Below, piece by piece: positions 25,249 through 33,909 of a DNA stretch of 64,000 bases. Each line of letters begins with the position of its first letter. Position 1 is the first letter of the stretch. Source of the DNA: Pseudomonadales bacterium (GTDB lineage: Bacteria > Pseudomonadota > Gammaproteobacteria > Pseudomonadales > Halieaceae); assembly GCA_024234675.1 (NCBI GenBank), contig JACKNU010000003.1:186001-250000 (forward strand), read 5' to 3'. Below the pieces are notes generated by a model. The model was given only the letters and a program-made list of their open reading frames with translations, did no database searches and had not been told where the DNA came from. A program made the translations under genes and the position numbers.

Positions 25249-25307
25249 TTGTATGCCCCCTCCCCGAGCGATAAAATACCCTGCTCAATTCGAGAGAATG
25301 CTCGAAT
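25249..25307 (+). promoter_or_regulatory. Sigma-70 promoter with overlapping palindrome, before the ethylmalonyl-CoA operon
   Basis: TTGTAT (25249-25254) and TAAAAT (25272-25277) are separated by 17 bases, a good -35/-10 pair. Just after the expected transcription start is a seven-base inverted repeat, ATTCGAG (25288-25294) and CTCGAAT (25301-25307), spaced by six bases. This is where a repressor would block the promoter. The regulator is unknown. Confidence 0.62.
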
Positions 25308-25392
25308 CCATCATGTCCTGCATACTCCAGCCTCGCAGGGCCAGGCTGATTCGGCACGAGCCCCATTTTTCTACACAAAGGCAGGATGCATC

Positions 25393-27063
25393 ATGAGCGA
25401 CGTCTCCCCAACAGGCGAGCAACTACTTGAGCAGGCAGGATCAGTGCTCAAGGATACCCAGGCACTCATAGACAAGGCGCTGAGCGCACTCAAGGCGAAA
25501 ACCGTGGTGGAGGGCAAGCTCTCCAATGCCAGGCTGGACGACTACCAGCTGGTCTCCTACGAACTGTCCCTGTGCTGGGCGGAATGTTGCGCGGCCCGTT
25601 TCATGCTGGATCACGCTGTGGAATGCCGGGACGAGTTCACCAGTCGCCTGTGCGCCCTGTTCTGTGCCGAGGCCGTCACCACCAGCTGTGCGCGCCTGCG
25701 CGCCCGCAGCGCCGATTTTGAACTGGCCGATGGCGCTATCGCCGCCGTCCTCGACGGGGAAGTCGCCCGGCATTTCCTGCCCGCCCAGCTCGCGGCGGCC
25801 AATATCGCCGCCATAGGCGCAGAGGTGATGGAGCGCGGTGCCAACCTCGGCCCCGACGCCCTGGAAGAGCGCTACACCATGATGCGTGACAGCTTCCACC
25901 GCTTCGCCGATGAGGTCGTTATGCCGCTGGCGGAGGCGGTGCACAGGGAGGACCTCATAATTCCCGATGCAATCCTGGAGCCCCTGAAGGAAATGGGCGT
26001 GTTCGGCCTGTCCATCCCCGAAAGCTACGGCGGCCTGCAGGAAGACGACAAGGAAGATACCCTGGGGATGATCATCGTCACAGAGGAACTGTCGCGGGGT
26101 TCCCTGGGAGCGGCCGGCAGCCTGATCACCCGGCCGGAGATCCTCGCCAGGGCCCTGCTCAAGGGCGGCACCGAGGAGCAAAAGCAGCACTGGCTGCCGA
26201 AGCTGGCCATGGGTGAGCCACTGTGCGCCGTGGCCGTGACCGAACCCAACTACGGTTCCGATGTCGCCGGCGTAAAACTGAAAGCCACTCCCACCGAGGG
26301 GGGCTGGCGCCTCAACGGCGCCAAGACCTGGTGTACTTTCGGCGGCAAGGCCGGCGTGCTGATGGTGCTGGCCCGCACCAACCCCGACCCCGCCCAGGGG
26401 CATCGCGGACTGTCCATGTTCCTGGTGGAGAAACCCAGCAGCGATGGCCACGCTTTCGAAGTCACCTCCGAGGGTGGCGGCACCCTCACCGGCCGCGCCA
26501 TCGCCACGATCGGTTACCGCGGCATGCACTCCTACGAGCTGTTCTTCGACGATTTCTTCGTACCCGCCGCCAACATGATGGGCGGACCGGAAGGCGAGGG
26601 CCGGGGTTTTTACCTGGCCATGGCCGGATTTGCCGGCGGCCGCATCCAGACCGCGGGGCGCGCCGTGGGCGTAATGCGCGCCGCCTTTGAAAAGGCTATT
26701 TCCTATTCCGGTGAGCGAGTAGTCTTCAGTCACCCCATCGGCGACTACCAGCTCACCCGGGTCAAGCTGGCCCGCATGGCCGCGCACCTGGCGGCCTGCC
26801 GCCAGATTACCTATGGGGTCGCCAGGCTCATGGATGAGGGCAAGGGCGACATGGAGGCCAGCGGCGCCAAGCTGTTCACCTGCAAGACCGCGGAGTGGTT
26901 TACCCGCGAGGCCCTGCAGATCCACGGGGGCATGGGCTATGCCGAGGAGGTACCGGTGAGCCGCTACTTCGTCGACGCCAGGGTACTGTCCATTTTCGAG
27001 GGCGCCGAGGAAACCCTGGCCCTGAAAGTCATCACCCGCTCACTGGTCGAAAACGCCGCCTGA
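25393..27063 (+). CDS. mcd: Acyl-CoA dehydrogenase, probable (2S)-methylsuccinyl-CoA dehydrogenase
   Basis: Mcd oxidises methylsuccinyl-CoA to mesaconyl-CoA in the ethylmalonyl-CoA pathway. The 556-residue protein is longer than ordinary acyl-CoA dehydrogenases because of an N-terminal helical extension of about 150 residues, a hallmark of Mcd. The dehydrogenase core follows, with AVTEPNYGSDVAG (FAD/substrate loop), ATIGYRGMHSYELFFDDFFVP (close to Mcd sequences) and QIHGGMGYAEEVPVSRYFVDARVLSIFEG. FAD is the cofactor; electrons leave through ETF. The ATG at 25393 follows AGGA and the promoter at 25249-25277. The next gene, mesaconyl-CoA hydratase, begins 10 bases after the stop, which strongly supports the assignment. 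Confidence 0.88.
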   Translation: MSDVSPTGEQLLEQAGSVLKDTQALIDKALSALKAKTVVEGKLSNARLDDYQLVSYELSLCWAECCAARFMLDHAVECRDEFTSRLCALFCAEAVTTSCARLRARSADFELADGAIAAVLDGEVARHFLPAQLAAANIAAIGAEVMERGANLGPDALEERYTMMRDSFHRFADEVVMPLAEAVHREDLIIPDAILEPLKEMGVFGLSIPESYGGLQEDDKEDTLGMIIVTEELSRGSLGAAGSLITRPEILARALLKGGTEEQKQHWLPKLAMGEPLCAVAVTEPNYGSDVAGVKLKATPTEGGWRLNGAKTWCTFGGKAGVLMVLARTNPDPAQGHRGLSMFLVEKPSSDGHAFEVTSEGGGTLTGRAIATIGYRGMHSYELFFDDFFVPAANMMGGPEGEGRGFYLAMAGFAGGRIQTAGRAVGVMRAAFEKAISYSGERVVFSHPIGDYQLTRVKLARMAAHLAACRQITYGVARLMDEGKGDMEASGAKLFTCKTAEWFTREALQIHGGMGYAEEVPVSRYFVDARVLSIFEGAEETLALKVITRSLVENAA

Positions 27064-27073
27064 GGACACCGCC

Positions 27074-28246
27074 ATGACCCTATCCCTGCACCTTACGCCG
27101 CAACAGGAAATCGGCGCGGAGATCGAAGTGGATCTGCAGCGCGTGCGCCAGCCACAGTACGGCCGCTACCTGGATGAGCTGGATCCCGGCCAGGTGTTCG
27201 AGCACCCCCGGGGCTTCACCTTTGACCGCGGCAACATGCTGGACTTCGCCCGCACCTATATGCAGGCCAACCCCCTGTACCTCAACCTGCAATACGCCCA
27301 GGCCCACGGCTTCCGCGACCTGCCCGCAAGCCCGCAAATGGTGTTCAACGTCACCCTGTCGCTGGGAGTACAGAACGACTCCGAAAAAGCCATCGCCAAC
27401 CTGGGCTATTACCAGGTGCAGTTCCTGCGCCCGGTCTACCCGGGTGATACCCTGCGCGCCTTCACCAAGGTTCTGGAGCGCAAGGACCGCGGTCCGGACA
27501 AGCCCGGCATCGCCCGCATCCGCACCGTGAGCGTCAACCAGGATAACGAGGTGGTGCTGCAGTACGAGCGCAAGATCTTCGTGGCCTGGCGCGGCGACCG
27601 ACTGCCCACCACCCCGGCAGCCGAAGCCAGCGTGGCCTTCCCGGGAGAGGACAACCCCACCGTGCACCTGCCCCAGTCCGACGGGCACTACGGCACCGGC
27701 CTCACCGGCCCCAACACCTATTTCGAGGACTTCGCCCCGGGCGACATCATCGTGCACGCCAACGGTCGCACCATTACCGAGGAACATATGGCCCTCACCT
27801 ACCTGGTGGGCAACAGCCATCCCCTGCACTTCGACCGGGTGTACTCCAGCGGCCTGTCGGGCAAGATGAGCGGCGAGCCCATTGTCTATGGCGGCCTGGT
27901 CTTCGCCTGGCTGGACGGGCTGGCCAGCCGCGACGTCAGTGAACACGCCCTGTGGGAGCTGGGTTTCACCGAGGGCTACCACACCCAGCCCGCCTCCGCC
28001 GGCGATACCGTGGGCGCCCTCACCCGCATCCTGGCGGTGGAAGACGCGCCGGGAGCCAGCGGCTATGGCATCGTCACCATGCAACTGATCGGCGTGAAAA
28101 ATATCTCTGCCGCCGCCGCCCTGGAAGAGTACGGCGCCGACCTGTTTATCAAGGAAGACACCAAGCGCGAGCTGGGCAAGGACAAAATCCCCGCCAAGAT
28201 ATTTGAAATAGAGCGCCGCCTGCTGATCAGGCGCCGCCCCCGCTGA
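27074..28246 (+). CDS. mch: Mesaconyl-CoA hydratase (MaoC-type, double hotdog)
   Basis: Mch adds water to mesaconyl-C1-CoA, giving beta-methylmalyl-CoA. The 390-residue protein has two hotdog/MaoC domains. The C-terminal one has YFEDFAPGDIIVHANGRTITEEHMALTYLVGNSHPLHFD, in which the Asp/His-type hydratase motif is seen as N-S-H-P-L-H-F-D. The N-terminal half begins YGRYLDELDPGQVFEHPRGFTFDRGNMLDFA. The length is somewhat above the known Mch enzymes (about 340-355). It is flanked by Mcd and ethylmalonyl-CoA mutase with 10-base gaps, so the operon context is decisive. Confidence 0.9.
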   Translation: MTLSLHLTPQQEIGAEIEVDLQRVRQPQYGRYLDELDPGQVFEHPRGFTFDRGNMLDFARTYMQANPLYLNLQYAQAHGFRDLPASPQMVFNVTLSLGVQNDSEKAIANLGYYQVQFLRPVYPGDTLRAFTKVLERKDRGPDKPGIARIRTVSVNQDNEVVLQYERKIFVAWRGDRLPTTPAAEASVAFPGEDNPTVHLPQSDGHYGTGLTGPNTYFEDFAPGDIIVHANGRTITEEHMALTYLVGNSHPLHFDRVYSSGLSGKMSGEPIVYGGLVFAWLDGLASRDVSEHALWELGFTEGYHTQPASAGDTVGALTRILAVEDAPGASGYGIVTMQLIGVKNISAAAALEEYGADLFIKEDTKRELGKDKIPAKIFEIERRLLIRRRPR

Positions 28247-28256
28247 GGAAAGTACT

Positions 28257-30257
28257 GTGAGCCAGCAAACTGTGAAACGCGATCGGCCGTGGCTGATGCG
28301 GACCTACTCGGGCCATTCTTCGGCCAGGGCGTCCAACGAGCTGTACAGGATGAACCTCAGCAAGGGCCAGACCGGACTGTCGGTGGCCTTCGACCTGCCC
28401 ACCCAGACCGGCTACGACTCGGACCACCCCCTGGCCCGCGGCGAGGTGGGCAAGGTGGGAGTGCCCATAGACCACATCGCCGACATGGAGGCCCTGTTCG
28501 AGCAGATCCCCCTGGACCAGATGAATACCTCCATGACCATCAATGCCACCGCCCCCTGGCTGCTGGCGCTGTACGTGGCGGTGGCGGAGCGCCAGGGCGT
28601 GGACCCCGCCGCGCTGCAGGGCACCACCCAGAACGACGTGCTCAAGGAGTACCTGTCCCGCGGCACCTACATTTATCCGCCCGGCCCCTCCGTGCGCCTC
28701 ACCACGGACCTGATCACCTACACCGTGGAAAACATCCCCAAGTGGAACCCCACCAACGTGTGCAGCTACCACCTGCAGGAAGCCGGCGCCACCCCCACCC
28801 AGGAGCTGGCCTATGCCCTGTCGACGGCCATCGCCATCCTGGACGCGGTGCGCGACTCCGGGCAGGTGCCGGCGGAGCGCTTTGCCGCAGTGGTGGGACG
28901 GATTTCCTTCTTCGTAAACGCGGGCATCCGCTTCGTGGAGGAAACCTGCAAGATGCGCGCCTTCGGCGCCATGTGGAACAAGCTGGCCGAGGAGCGCTAC
29001 GGGGTGAGCGATGAAAAGCAGCGGCGTTTTCGCTACGGCGTGCAGGTGAACTCCCTGGGGCTCACCGAATCCCAGCCGGAAAACAACGTACAGCGCATCG
29101 TGCTGGAGATGCTGGCGGTCACCCTGTCAAAAAACGCCCGGGCCCGGGCCATACAGCTGCCCGCCTGGAACGAGGCACTGGGCCTGCCCCGCCCCTGGGA
29201 CCAGCAGTGGGCCCTGCGCATGCAACAGGTGCTGGCGCTGGAAACCGACCTGCTGGAGTACGGCGACCTGCTGGACGGCTCCCCCGTGGTGGAGGCCAAG
29301 GTACAGGAGCTGATTGCCGGTGCCGAGGCGGAGATGGCCCGCATCGCCGAGCAGGGTGGCATGGTCCAGGCCATAGAGAGCGGCTACGTCAAGCGCGAGC
29401 TGGTGAAGAGCCACACCCGGCGCATGCGCGACATCGAGAGTGGCGACCTGAAGATCGTCGGCGTGAACTGCTACAACCAGACCGCCGAATCGCCGCTCAC
29501 CGCGGGCGCGGATGCCGGCATCATGAAGGTGGACGTACAGGCGGAGCGCGACCAGATCGCCGCCCTGCAGGCCTTTCGGGCCAGCCGCGACCAGGCCGCA
29601 GTCGAGGCCGCCCTGGCGGCGCTGCGCCAGGCGGCGGTCAATGGCGACAATATCATGCCTCCCTCCATCGAGTGCGCCCGGGCGGGCGTCACCACCGGGG
29701 AGTGGAGCGAGGTATTGCGGGAGGTGTTCGGCGAATACCGCGCGCCCACCGGCATCGACATCGCCATGGCGGGACAGGTGGATTCCCCGGCAATGGATGA
29801 GGTGAGACGCAGGGTGCGGGTCACCGGCGAGGAACTGGGCCGGCCGCTGCGCCTGCTGATCGGCAAGCCCGGCCTGGACGGGCACAGCAATGGCGCCGAG
29901 CAGATCGCCGTCAAGGGCCGCGACGCGGGTTTCGAGATCGTCTACGAGGGCATACGCCTGACCCCCTCCCAGATCGCCCGGGCGGCGCAGGAAGAAGGCG
30001 CCCACCTGATCGGCCTGTCAGTGCTGTCCGGCAGCCATATGGAACTGGTGGAGGACATCCGCAACGAGCTGGAGAAAATTGGCGCCGGCAAGCTGCCGCT
30101 GGTCATTGGCGGGATCATACCCGAGGACGATGCCAGGCAACTGCGGGCCCAGGGCGTGCAGGCCGTGTTTACGCCCAAGGATGTAGACATGAATGTCATC
30201 ATGACCGACATGGTTAACATCATCCGCCGCGATCACGGGCTGGCAGAGCTGGCGTAG
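28257..30257 (+). CDS. ecm: Ethylmalonyl-CoA mutase (adenosylcobalamin-dependent)
   Basis: Ecm rearranges (2R)-ethylmalonyl-CoA to (2S)-methylsuccinyl-CoA. The 666-residue single-chain mutase has the TIM-barrel substrate domain starting MRTYSGHSSARASNELY. The segments GQTGLSVAFDLPTQTGYDSD, ARGEVGKVGVP and the NATAPWLLALYVAVAE stretch agree with Ecm rather than methylmalonyl-CoA mutase, which is about 720 residues and is encoded separately at 35385-37544. The C-terminal B12 domain carries D541-G-H543-S-N-G546 (DxHxxG), whose His replaces the lower ligand of cobalt. The GTG start at 28257 follows GAGGAAAG. A MeaB-type chaperone gene follows directly. Confidence 0.93.
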   Translation: MSQQTVKRDRPWLMRTYSGHSSARASNELYRMNLSKGQTGLSVAFDLPTQTGYDSDHPLARGEVGKVGVPIDHIADMEALFEQIPLDQMNTSMTINATAPWLLALYVAVAERQGVDPAALQGTTQNDVLKEYLSRGTYIYPPGPSVRLTTDLITYTVENIPKWNPTNVCSYHLQEAGATPTQELAYALSTAIAILDAVRDSGQVPAERFAAVVGRISFFVNAGIRFVEETCKMRAFGAMWNKLAEERYGVSDEKQRRFRYGVQVNSLGLTESQPENNVQRIVLEMLAVTLSKNARARAIQLPAWNEALGLPRPWDQQWALRMQQVLALETDLLEYGDLLDGSPVVEAKVQELIAGAEAEMARIAEQGGMVQAIESGYVKRELVKSHTRRMRDIESGDLKIVGVNCYNQTAESPLTAGADAGIMKVDVQAERDQIAALQAFRASRDQAAVEAALAALRQAAVNGDNIMPPSIECARAGVTTGEWSEVLREVFGEYRAPTGIDIAMAGQVDSPAMDEVRRRVRVTGEELGRPLRLLIGKPGLDGHSNGAEQIAVKGRDAGFEIVYEGIRLTPSQIARAAQEEGAHLIGLSVLSGSHMELVEDIRNELEKIGAGKLPLVIGGIIPEDDARQLRAQGVQAVFTPKDVDMNVIMTDMVNIIRRDHGLAELA

Positions 30258-30266
30258 CTCCAGCCC

Positions 30267-31256
30267 ATGGGCCGGCCAGAAATCACCAGGGACTCCGCGG
30301 AGCTCGCCGCCGCCGTGCGCCGGGGCGAGCGCCAGGCCCTGGCCGAGGCACTCAACCTGCTGGATAACCGACGCCCCGGGGCGCGACAACAGGCCGCTGC
30401 CCTGGTCGCCCAACTACAGCGGGAGGAAAGCGGAGACAGTGGCCACCTGATCGGCATGACCGGCCCACCCGGCGCGGGCAAGTCCACCCTCAGCGCCGCC
30501 CTTATCCAGGTATGGCGGCAACGCGGCCTGCGGGTGGGCGTGCTCGCGGTGGATCCCTCCAGTCCGGTGAGCGGCGGGGCCCTGCTGGGTGACCGACTGC
30601 GCATGAAAACCAGTGCCGACGACGACGGGGTATTTGTTCGCTCGCTGGCCTGCCGTGGTGAGTTCGGTGGTCTCAGCGCCGAGGTCTGGCCCATGAGCCT
30701 GGTCATGCTGGCGGCCTTTGACCTGGTGCTCATTGAGACCGTGGGCGTGGGACAACGGGAGATCGACGTGTCGCGCATGTGCGATACCACCTGCTTTGTC
30801 GCCCAGCCCGGCTCCGGCGACAGCGTGCAATTCCTGAAGGCGGGCATCCTGGAGGTGCCCCACGTACTGGTGGTAAACAAGGAAGACATGGGCGCCGTGG
30901 CCAGGCGCACCCTGTCGGAGCTGGGCAATGCCCTGGGCCGCAGCCACCGCGACGGCAACTGGCAGGTGCCGGTACTGGCCGCCAGCGCCGCCAACGGCAC
31001 CGGCATCGAGGCCCTGGCCGATGCCCTGGCGCAACACCATGCCATACTGGTCAAGGGCGGCCGGCTGGATGCCCGCCGCCGCGACTACCAGGCCCACTGG
31101 ATACTCAAGCGCCTGCAGGAAGAGTTCGGTACCCACGGTATCGACCAACTGGGGGGCGAGCAGGCCATCACCGTGCAACTGGTGACAGAACAACAGTCGC
31201 TACTGGAGCAGTACCAATCGTTCCGGCAGCGTTTGCTCACAAGGGATTCACACTAA
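30267..31256 (+). CDS. meaB: MeaB/ArgK-type GTPase, mutase chaperone (ethylmalonyl-CoA operon copy)
   Basis: MeaB GTPases load and protect the cobalamin cofactor of acyl-CoA mutases. The 329-residue protein has the P-loop GMTGPPGAGKSTL, the VLAVDPSSPVSGGALLGDRLRM switch region, an IETVGVGQ segment (Walker B/switch) and the VVNKEDMGA base-recognition motif NKxD. It begins 10 bases after ecm and is most likely dedicated to that mutase. A second MeaB gene (33910-34869) goes with the methylmalonyl-CoA mutase operon. The two proteins differ in sequence throughout, so this is not a recent duplication. Confidence 0.92.
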   Translation: MGRPEITRDSAELAAAVRRGERQALAEALNLLDNRRPGARQQAAALVAQLQREESGDSGHLIGMTGPPGAGKSTLSAALIQVWRQRGLRVGVLAVDPSSPVSGGALLGDRLRMKTSADDDGVFVRSLACRGEFGGLSAEVWPMSLVMLAAFDLVLIETVGVGQREIDVSRMCDTTCFVAQPGSGDSVQFLKAGILEVPHVLVVNKEDMGAVARRTLSELGNALGRSHRDGNWQVPVLAASAANGTGIEALADALAQHHAILVKGGRLDARRRDYQAHWILKRLQEEFGTHGIDQLGGEQAITVQLVTEQQSLLEQYQSFRQRLLTRDSH

Positions 31257-31273
31257 AGGAGGCAAGACCGACC

Positions 31274-32323
31274 ATGCGCAGCCCTAGAGATTTCTTCAAA
31301 CCACTGGCGCTGGGAGCACCTGAACCCCTGCGCGACATCCCGGTGCGCCCGTCGCGGATGATCCACTTTTTCGACCCCAGCAACCCCAAAATGGCGGACA
31401 AGGCACCCTCCATCGCCAGCAAGGTGGACATCCTGCTGGGCAACATGGAAGACGCGGTGGCCATCGACAACAAGGAAGCCGCGCGCGAGGGCCTGATCAA
31501 TATCGCCCGCGACAACGACTTCGGCGATACCCAGTTGTGGACCCGGGTGAACAGCCTGGACAGCCCCTGGTTCCTGGACGACGTCACCCGCATCGTCACC
31601 GAGGTAGGGGACAAGATCGACGTCATCATGCTGCCCAAGGTGCAGGGCCCCTGGGATATTCACTACGCCGACCAGTTGATCGCCCAGCTGGAAGCCCGGG
31701 CCGGCCTGCAGCGCCCCATCCTGTTGCACTGCATCCTGGAAACCGCCCTGGGCGTGGCCAACGTGGAGGAGATCGCCAACGCCAGTCCGCGCATCCAGGG
31801 CATGAGCCTGGGCCCGGCGGACCTGGCCGCCTCGCGCCGCATGAAGACCACCCGCATCGGCGGCGGCCACCCCGGCTACCTGGTGCGCAACGATCCCGAC
31901 CCCGCCAATCCGGAAGCCCAGCGCGGCACCCATGCCCAGGACCTGTGGCACTACACCATCGGCCGCATGGTCGATGCCTGCGTGGGAGTCGGCGCGCTGC
32001 CTTTTTACGGTCCTTTCGGCGCTATCGACGACCCCCTGGGCTGCGAGGACCAGTTCCGCAACGCCTTTCTCATGGGCTGCGTCGGCGCCTGGTCACTGCA
32101 CCCCAGCCAGATCGAAATCGCCAAGAACGTGTTCAGCCCGCCGGCCGACGAGGTGGTGTGGGCCAGGCGCGTACTGGAGGCCCTGCCCGATGGCAGCGGC
32201 GCGGTGATGGTGGACGGCAAGATGCAGGACGATGCCTCCTGGAAGCAGTGCAAGGTGATGGTGGACCTGGCCAGGCTGATCGCGGACAAGGACCCGGAGT
32301 ACAGGCAACTGTACGGGTTCTGA
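31274..32323 (+). CDS. mcl1: L-malyl-CoA / beta-methylmalyl-CoA lyase
   Basis: Mcl1 cleaves beta-methylmalyl-CoA to glyoxylate and propionyl-CoA, and condenses or cleaves malyl-CoA. The 349-residue length matches characterised Mcl1 enzymes (about 320-350). Features seen are the start RPSRMIHFFDPSNPKMA, the metal site LLGNMEDAVAIDNK, IMLPKVQGPWDIHYAD, ILETALGVANVEEIA, MSLGPADLAASR and WSLHPSQIEIA. The ATG at 31274 has AAGGAGG eleven bases upstream. It is the last gene of the operon: a hairpin follows at 32332. Its products feed the propionyl-CoA carboxylation genes encoded just downstream on the other strand. Confidence 0.93.
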   Translation: MRSPRDFFKPLALGAPEPLRDIPVRPSRMIHFFDPSNPKMADKAPSIASKVDILLGNMEDAVAIDNKEAAREGLINIARDNDFGDTQLWTRVNSLDSPWFLDDVTRIVTEVGDKIDVIMLPKVQGPWDIHYADQLIAQLEARAGLQRPILLHCILETALGVANVEEIANASPRIQGMSLGPADLAASRRMKTTRIGGGHPGYLVRNDPDPANPEAQRGTHAQDLWHYTIGRMVDACVGVGALPFYGPFGAIDDPLGCEDQFRNAFLMGCVGAWSLHPSQIEIAKNVFSPPADEVVWARRVLEALPDGSGAVMVDGKMQDDASWKQCKVMVDLARLIADKDPEYRQLYGF

Positions 32324-32331
32324 GGGACTAC

Positions 32332-32359
32332 ACGCCGGCCAATCATTGGGCCGGCGTAT
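32332..32359 (+). terminator. Hairpin after the ethylmalonyl-CoA operon
   Basis: ACGCCGGCC (32332-32340) pairs with GGCCGGCGT (32349-32357) across an eight-base loop, nine bases after the mcl1 stop. The T-tail is poor (ATTGT), so efficiency is uncertain. Confidence 0.55.
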
Positions 32360-32428
32360 TGTCACCGGTCGCGGCCGGGCATATAGTTGCGCCCCCTCTC
32401 CCGACGCCGAGGTGGCGCAGCCATCGGT

Positions 32429-33217
32429 ATGGAACAGACAGAACTCCTCTACCCCCACAGCAGCCCATTGATCGCCGGGGTGCTGTTCCTGGTCATAGTC
32501 CTGTGCAACGAGGCGGGCTTTCAGATCGGCCGCTTCGTCCAGGAACACACCGACAGCGAGGTCAAGGCCCTGACCGGCTCCATCCAGGCCAGCATCCTCG
32601 GCTTGCTGGCGCTGCTGCTGGGCTTTACCTTCAGCATGGCGATGCAGCGCTACGACAGCCGCAGCATGGCACTGATCGACGAGGCCAATGCGCTCGGCAC
32701 CGCCGTGCTCAGGATACAGCTGCTACCGCCGGAGCTGCAGGACGATGCCAGGCATTTGCTGCGTGAGTATATCGATCTGCGCGTAGCCGCGGGCAAAATC
32801 GATCTCACCAAGCACCATGAGCGCGATGCGTACAATGGCAGAATTGCCGACCTGCAGCACCAACTGTGGTCCCTGGCGATACAGGCCACCAACCGGGACC
32901 CGCGCGCCGTGACCACCGGCGTATTCGTAAAATCCCTGAACGATGTGATCGACATGCAGGGCAAGCGCAGCGCCCTGTTGCGTATGCATGTGCCGGAAAC
33001 AGTACTGCTCCTGCTGTTTATCGTATTTATATCGGCGGGCGGGATGATGGGCTATTCAGGCGGCCTCAGTGGCAAGCGCATCGTGGCGCCGGTGGTGCTG
33101 GTTTCCCTGCTGATCACCCTTATCGTATTCCTGATTATCGACCTGGATCGGCCGCGGCGCGGTCTCATACAGGTGAACCAGGATGCGATGCTGGAACTGC
33201 AACGCTCGATGCAGTAG
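32429..33217 (+). CDS. DUF4239-like (bestrophin-type) integral membrane protein
   Basis: The 262-residue protein has an N-terminal helix (about 12-30), a second helix (about 45-65, ASILGLLALLLGFTFSMAMQRYD), a cytoplasmic helical region, and two C-terminal helices (about 188-210 and 215-240). The GLLALLLGFTFSMA stretch followed by an E-A-N-A-L-G-T-A motif is typical of DUF4239 proteins, some of which are distantly related to bestrophin channels. No catalytic motif is present. The ATG at 32429 is preferred over 32387 because it gives the family-like N terminus. It lies after the mcl1 hairpin and appears to be its own unit. Confidence 0.78.
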   Translation: MEQTELLYPHSSPLIAGVLFLVIVLCNEAGFQIGRFVQEHTDSEVKALTGSIQASILGLLALLLGFTFSMAMQRYDSRSMALIDEANALGTAVLRIQLLPPELQDDARHLLREYIDLRVAAGKIDLTKHHERDAYNGRIADLQHQLWSLAIQATNRDPRAVTTGVFVKSLNDVIDMQGKRSALLRMHVPETVLLLLFIVFISAGGMMGYSGGLSGKRIVAPVVLVSLLITLIVFLIIDLDRPRRGLIQVNQDAMLELQRSMQ

Positions 33218-33265
33218 AGCCCGCTTGCGTCCCTGTGCAGCCAGGGACAGGGCGGGCGGTGACGA

Positions 33266-33502
33266 TCAGTCCGCTCCCAGCAACCCCGCCAGGGACTGGG
33301 CGTGCCCCAGCGCCTCTATCCCGGCGTCGGTGAGGTACCCGCCGTCGTGCTGGCTGACCAGGCCCCGGTCGCACAAGCGCCGGCAGGCATCGATCACCTC
33401 CTGACGTGCGCTGGAGTGCACCTTGATGCCGCGGTCGTGCGTGGCGCTGTCGAACTGCAGCAGGAGGTTCAGCTCTTCAAGTGTACCGGCGGTAAAAGAC
33501 AA
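33266..33502 (-). CDS. TIGR02647-like small protein
   Basis: The 78-residue product matches in outline the small gammaproteobacterial family TIGR02647. It has an ELNLLLQFD start, GIKVH in the middle, then VIDACRRLCDRGLVSQHDGGYLTDAG, which looks like a compact winged-helix-type fold. A TTG at 33502 with GGAAAG just upstream gives the family-like length. An ATG at 33556 would add a 18-residue tail with no family look. Function is unknown. It runs in the same direction as the Rieske gene upstream. Confidence 0.65.
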   Translation of the reverse strand: MSFTAGTLEELNLLLQFDSATHDRGIKVHSSARQEVIDACRRLCDRGLVSQHDGGYLTDAGIEALGHAQSLAGLLGAD

Positions 33503-33570
33503 GGTCGCTTTCCTTATTATCGATGCCCGTGCACAGGCTTGAAAAACGGCCAACACCCACAGTGCCGGCC

Positions 33571-33891
33571 TCAGGACTCCTCAAGCATAACCCCAAGTTC
33601 GTTGCCTTCATAGACCAACTCGAAGCTGCGCAGTCCGCGACAGGGCTCCTCGGTGGCGTGGAGCAGGCGGCCATCAGCTATGCGGAACCGGTAGTGGTGG
33701 AGGGTACACTGGATCACGCCAGCCTCCAGGGTCGCCAGGTCCAGCGGGTGACCCCGATGAGGACATTGTGCCTCTATCAGGTAGCGCTCCCCGTCCCGCT
33801 GGATCAGCAACAGCTGTAAATGGTCGATCTTGAACCGGCGCGCGTAATCGTCGTGGAGGTTGATCAGCTTTTCCAGGGGATAAAAGCGCAT
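33571..33891 (-). CDS. Rieske [2Fe-2S] ferredoxin-like protein
   Basis: The 106-residue soluble protein is a single Rieske domain. The cluster ligands are C43-P-H45 and C62-T-L-H65 (CPHRGHPLD and CTLHHYRF). The second motif normally reads CPxHG, so TLHH is a small departure. The length matches stand-alone Rieske ferredoxins that feed oxygenases or act as electron carriers, but no oxygenase is adjacent. The gene is 18 bases downstream of meaB and may be transcribed with the methylmalonyl-CoA operon. Its partner is unknown. Confidence 0.85.
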   Translation of the reverse strand: MRFYPLEKLINLHDDYARRFKIDHLQLLLIQRDGERYLIEAQCPHRGHPLDLATLEAGVIQCTLHHYRFRIADGRLLHATEEPCRGLRSFELVYEGNELGVMLEES

Positions 33892-33909
33892 GCCGGGCCT
33901 CCTCGCTGG

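Noticed and set aside
25288..25307. Intrinsic terminator
   Set aside because: The inverted repeat has no T-run and sits just after a promoter, so an operator is the better reading.
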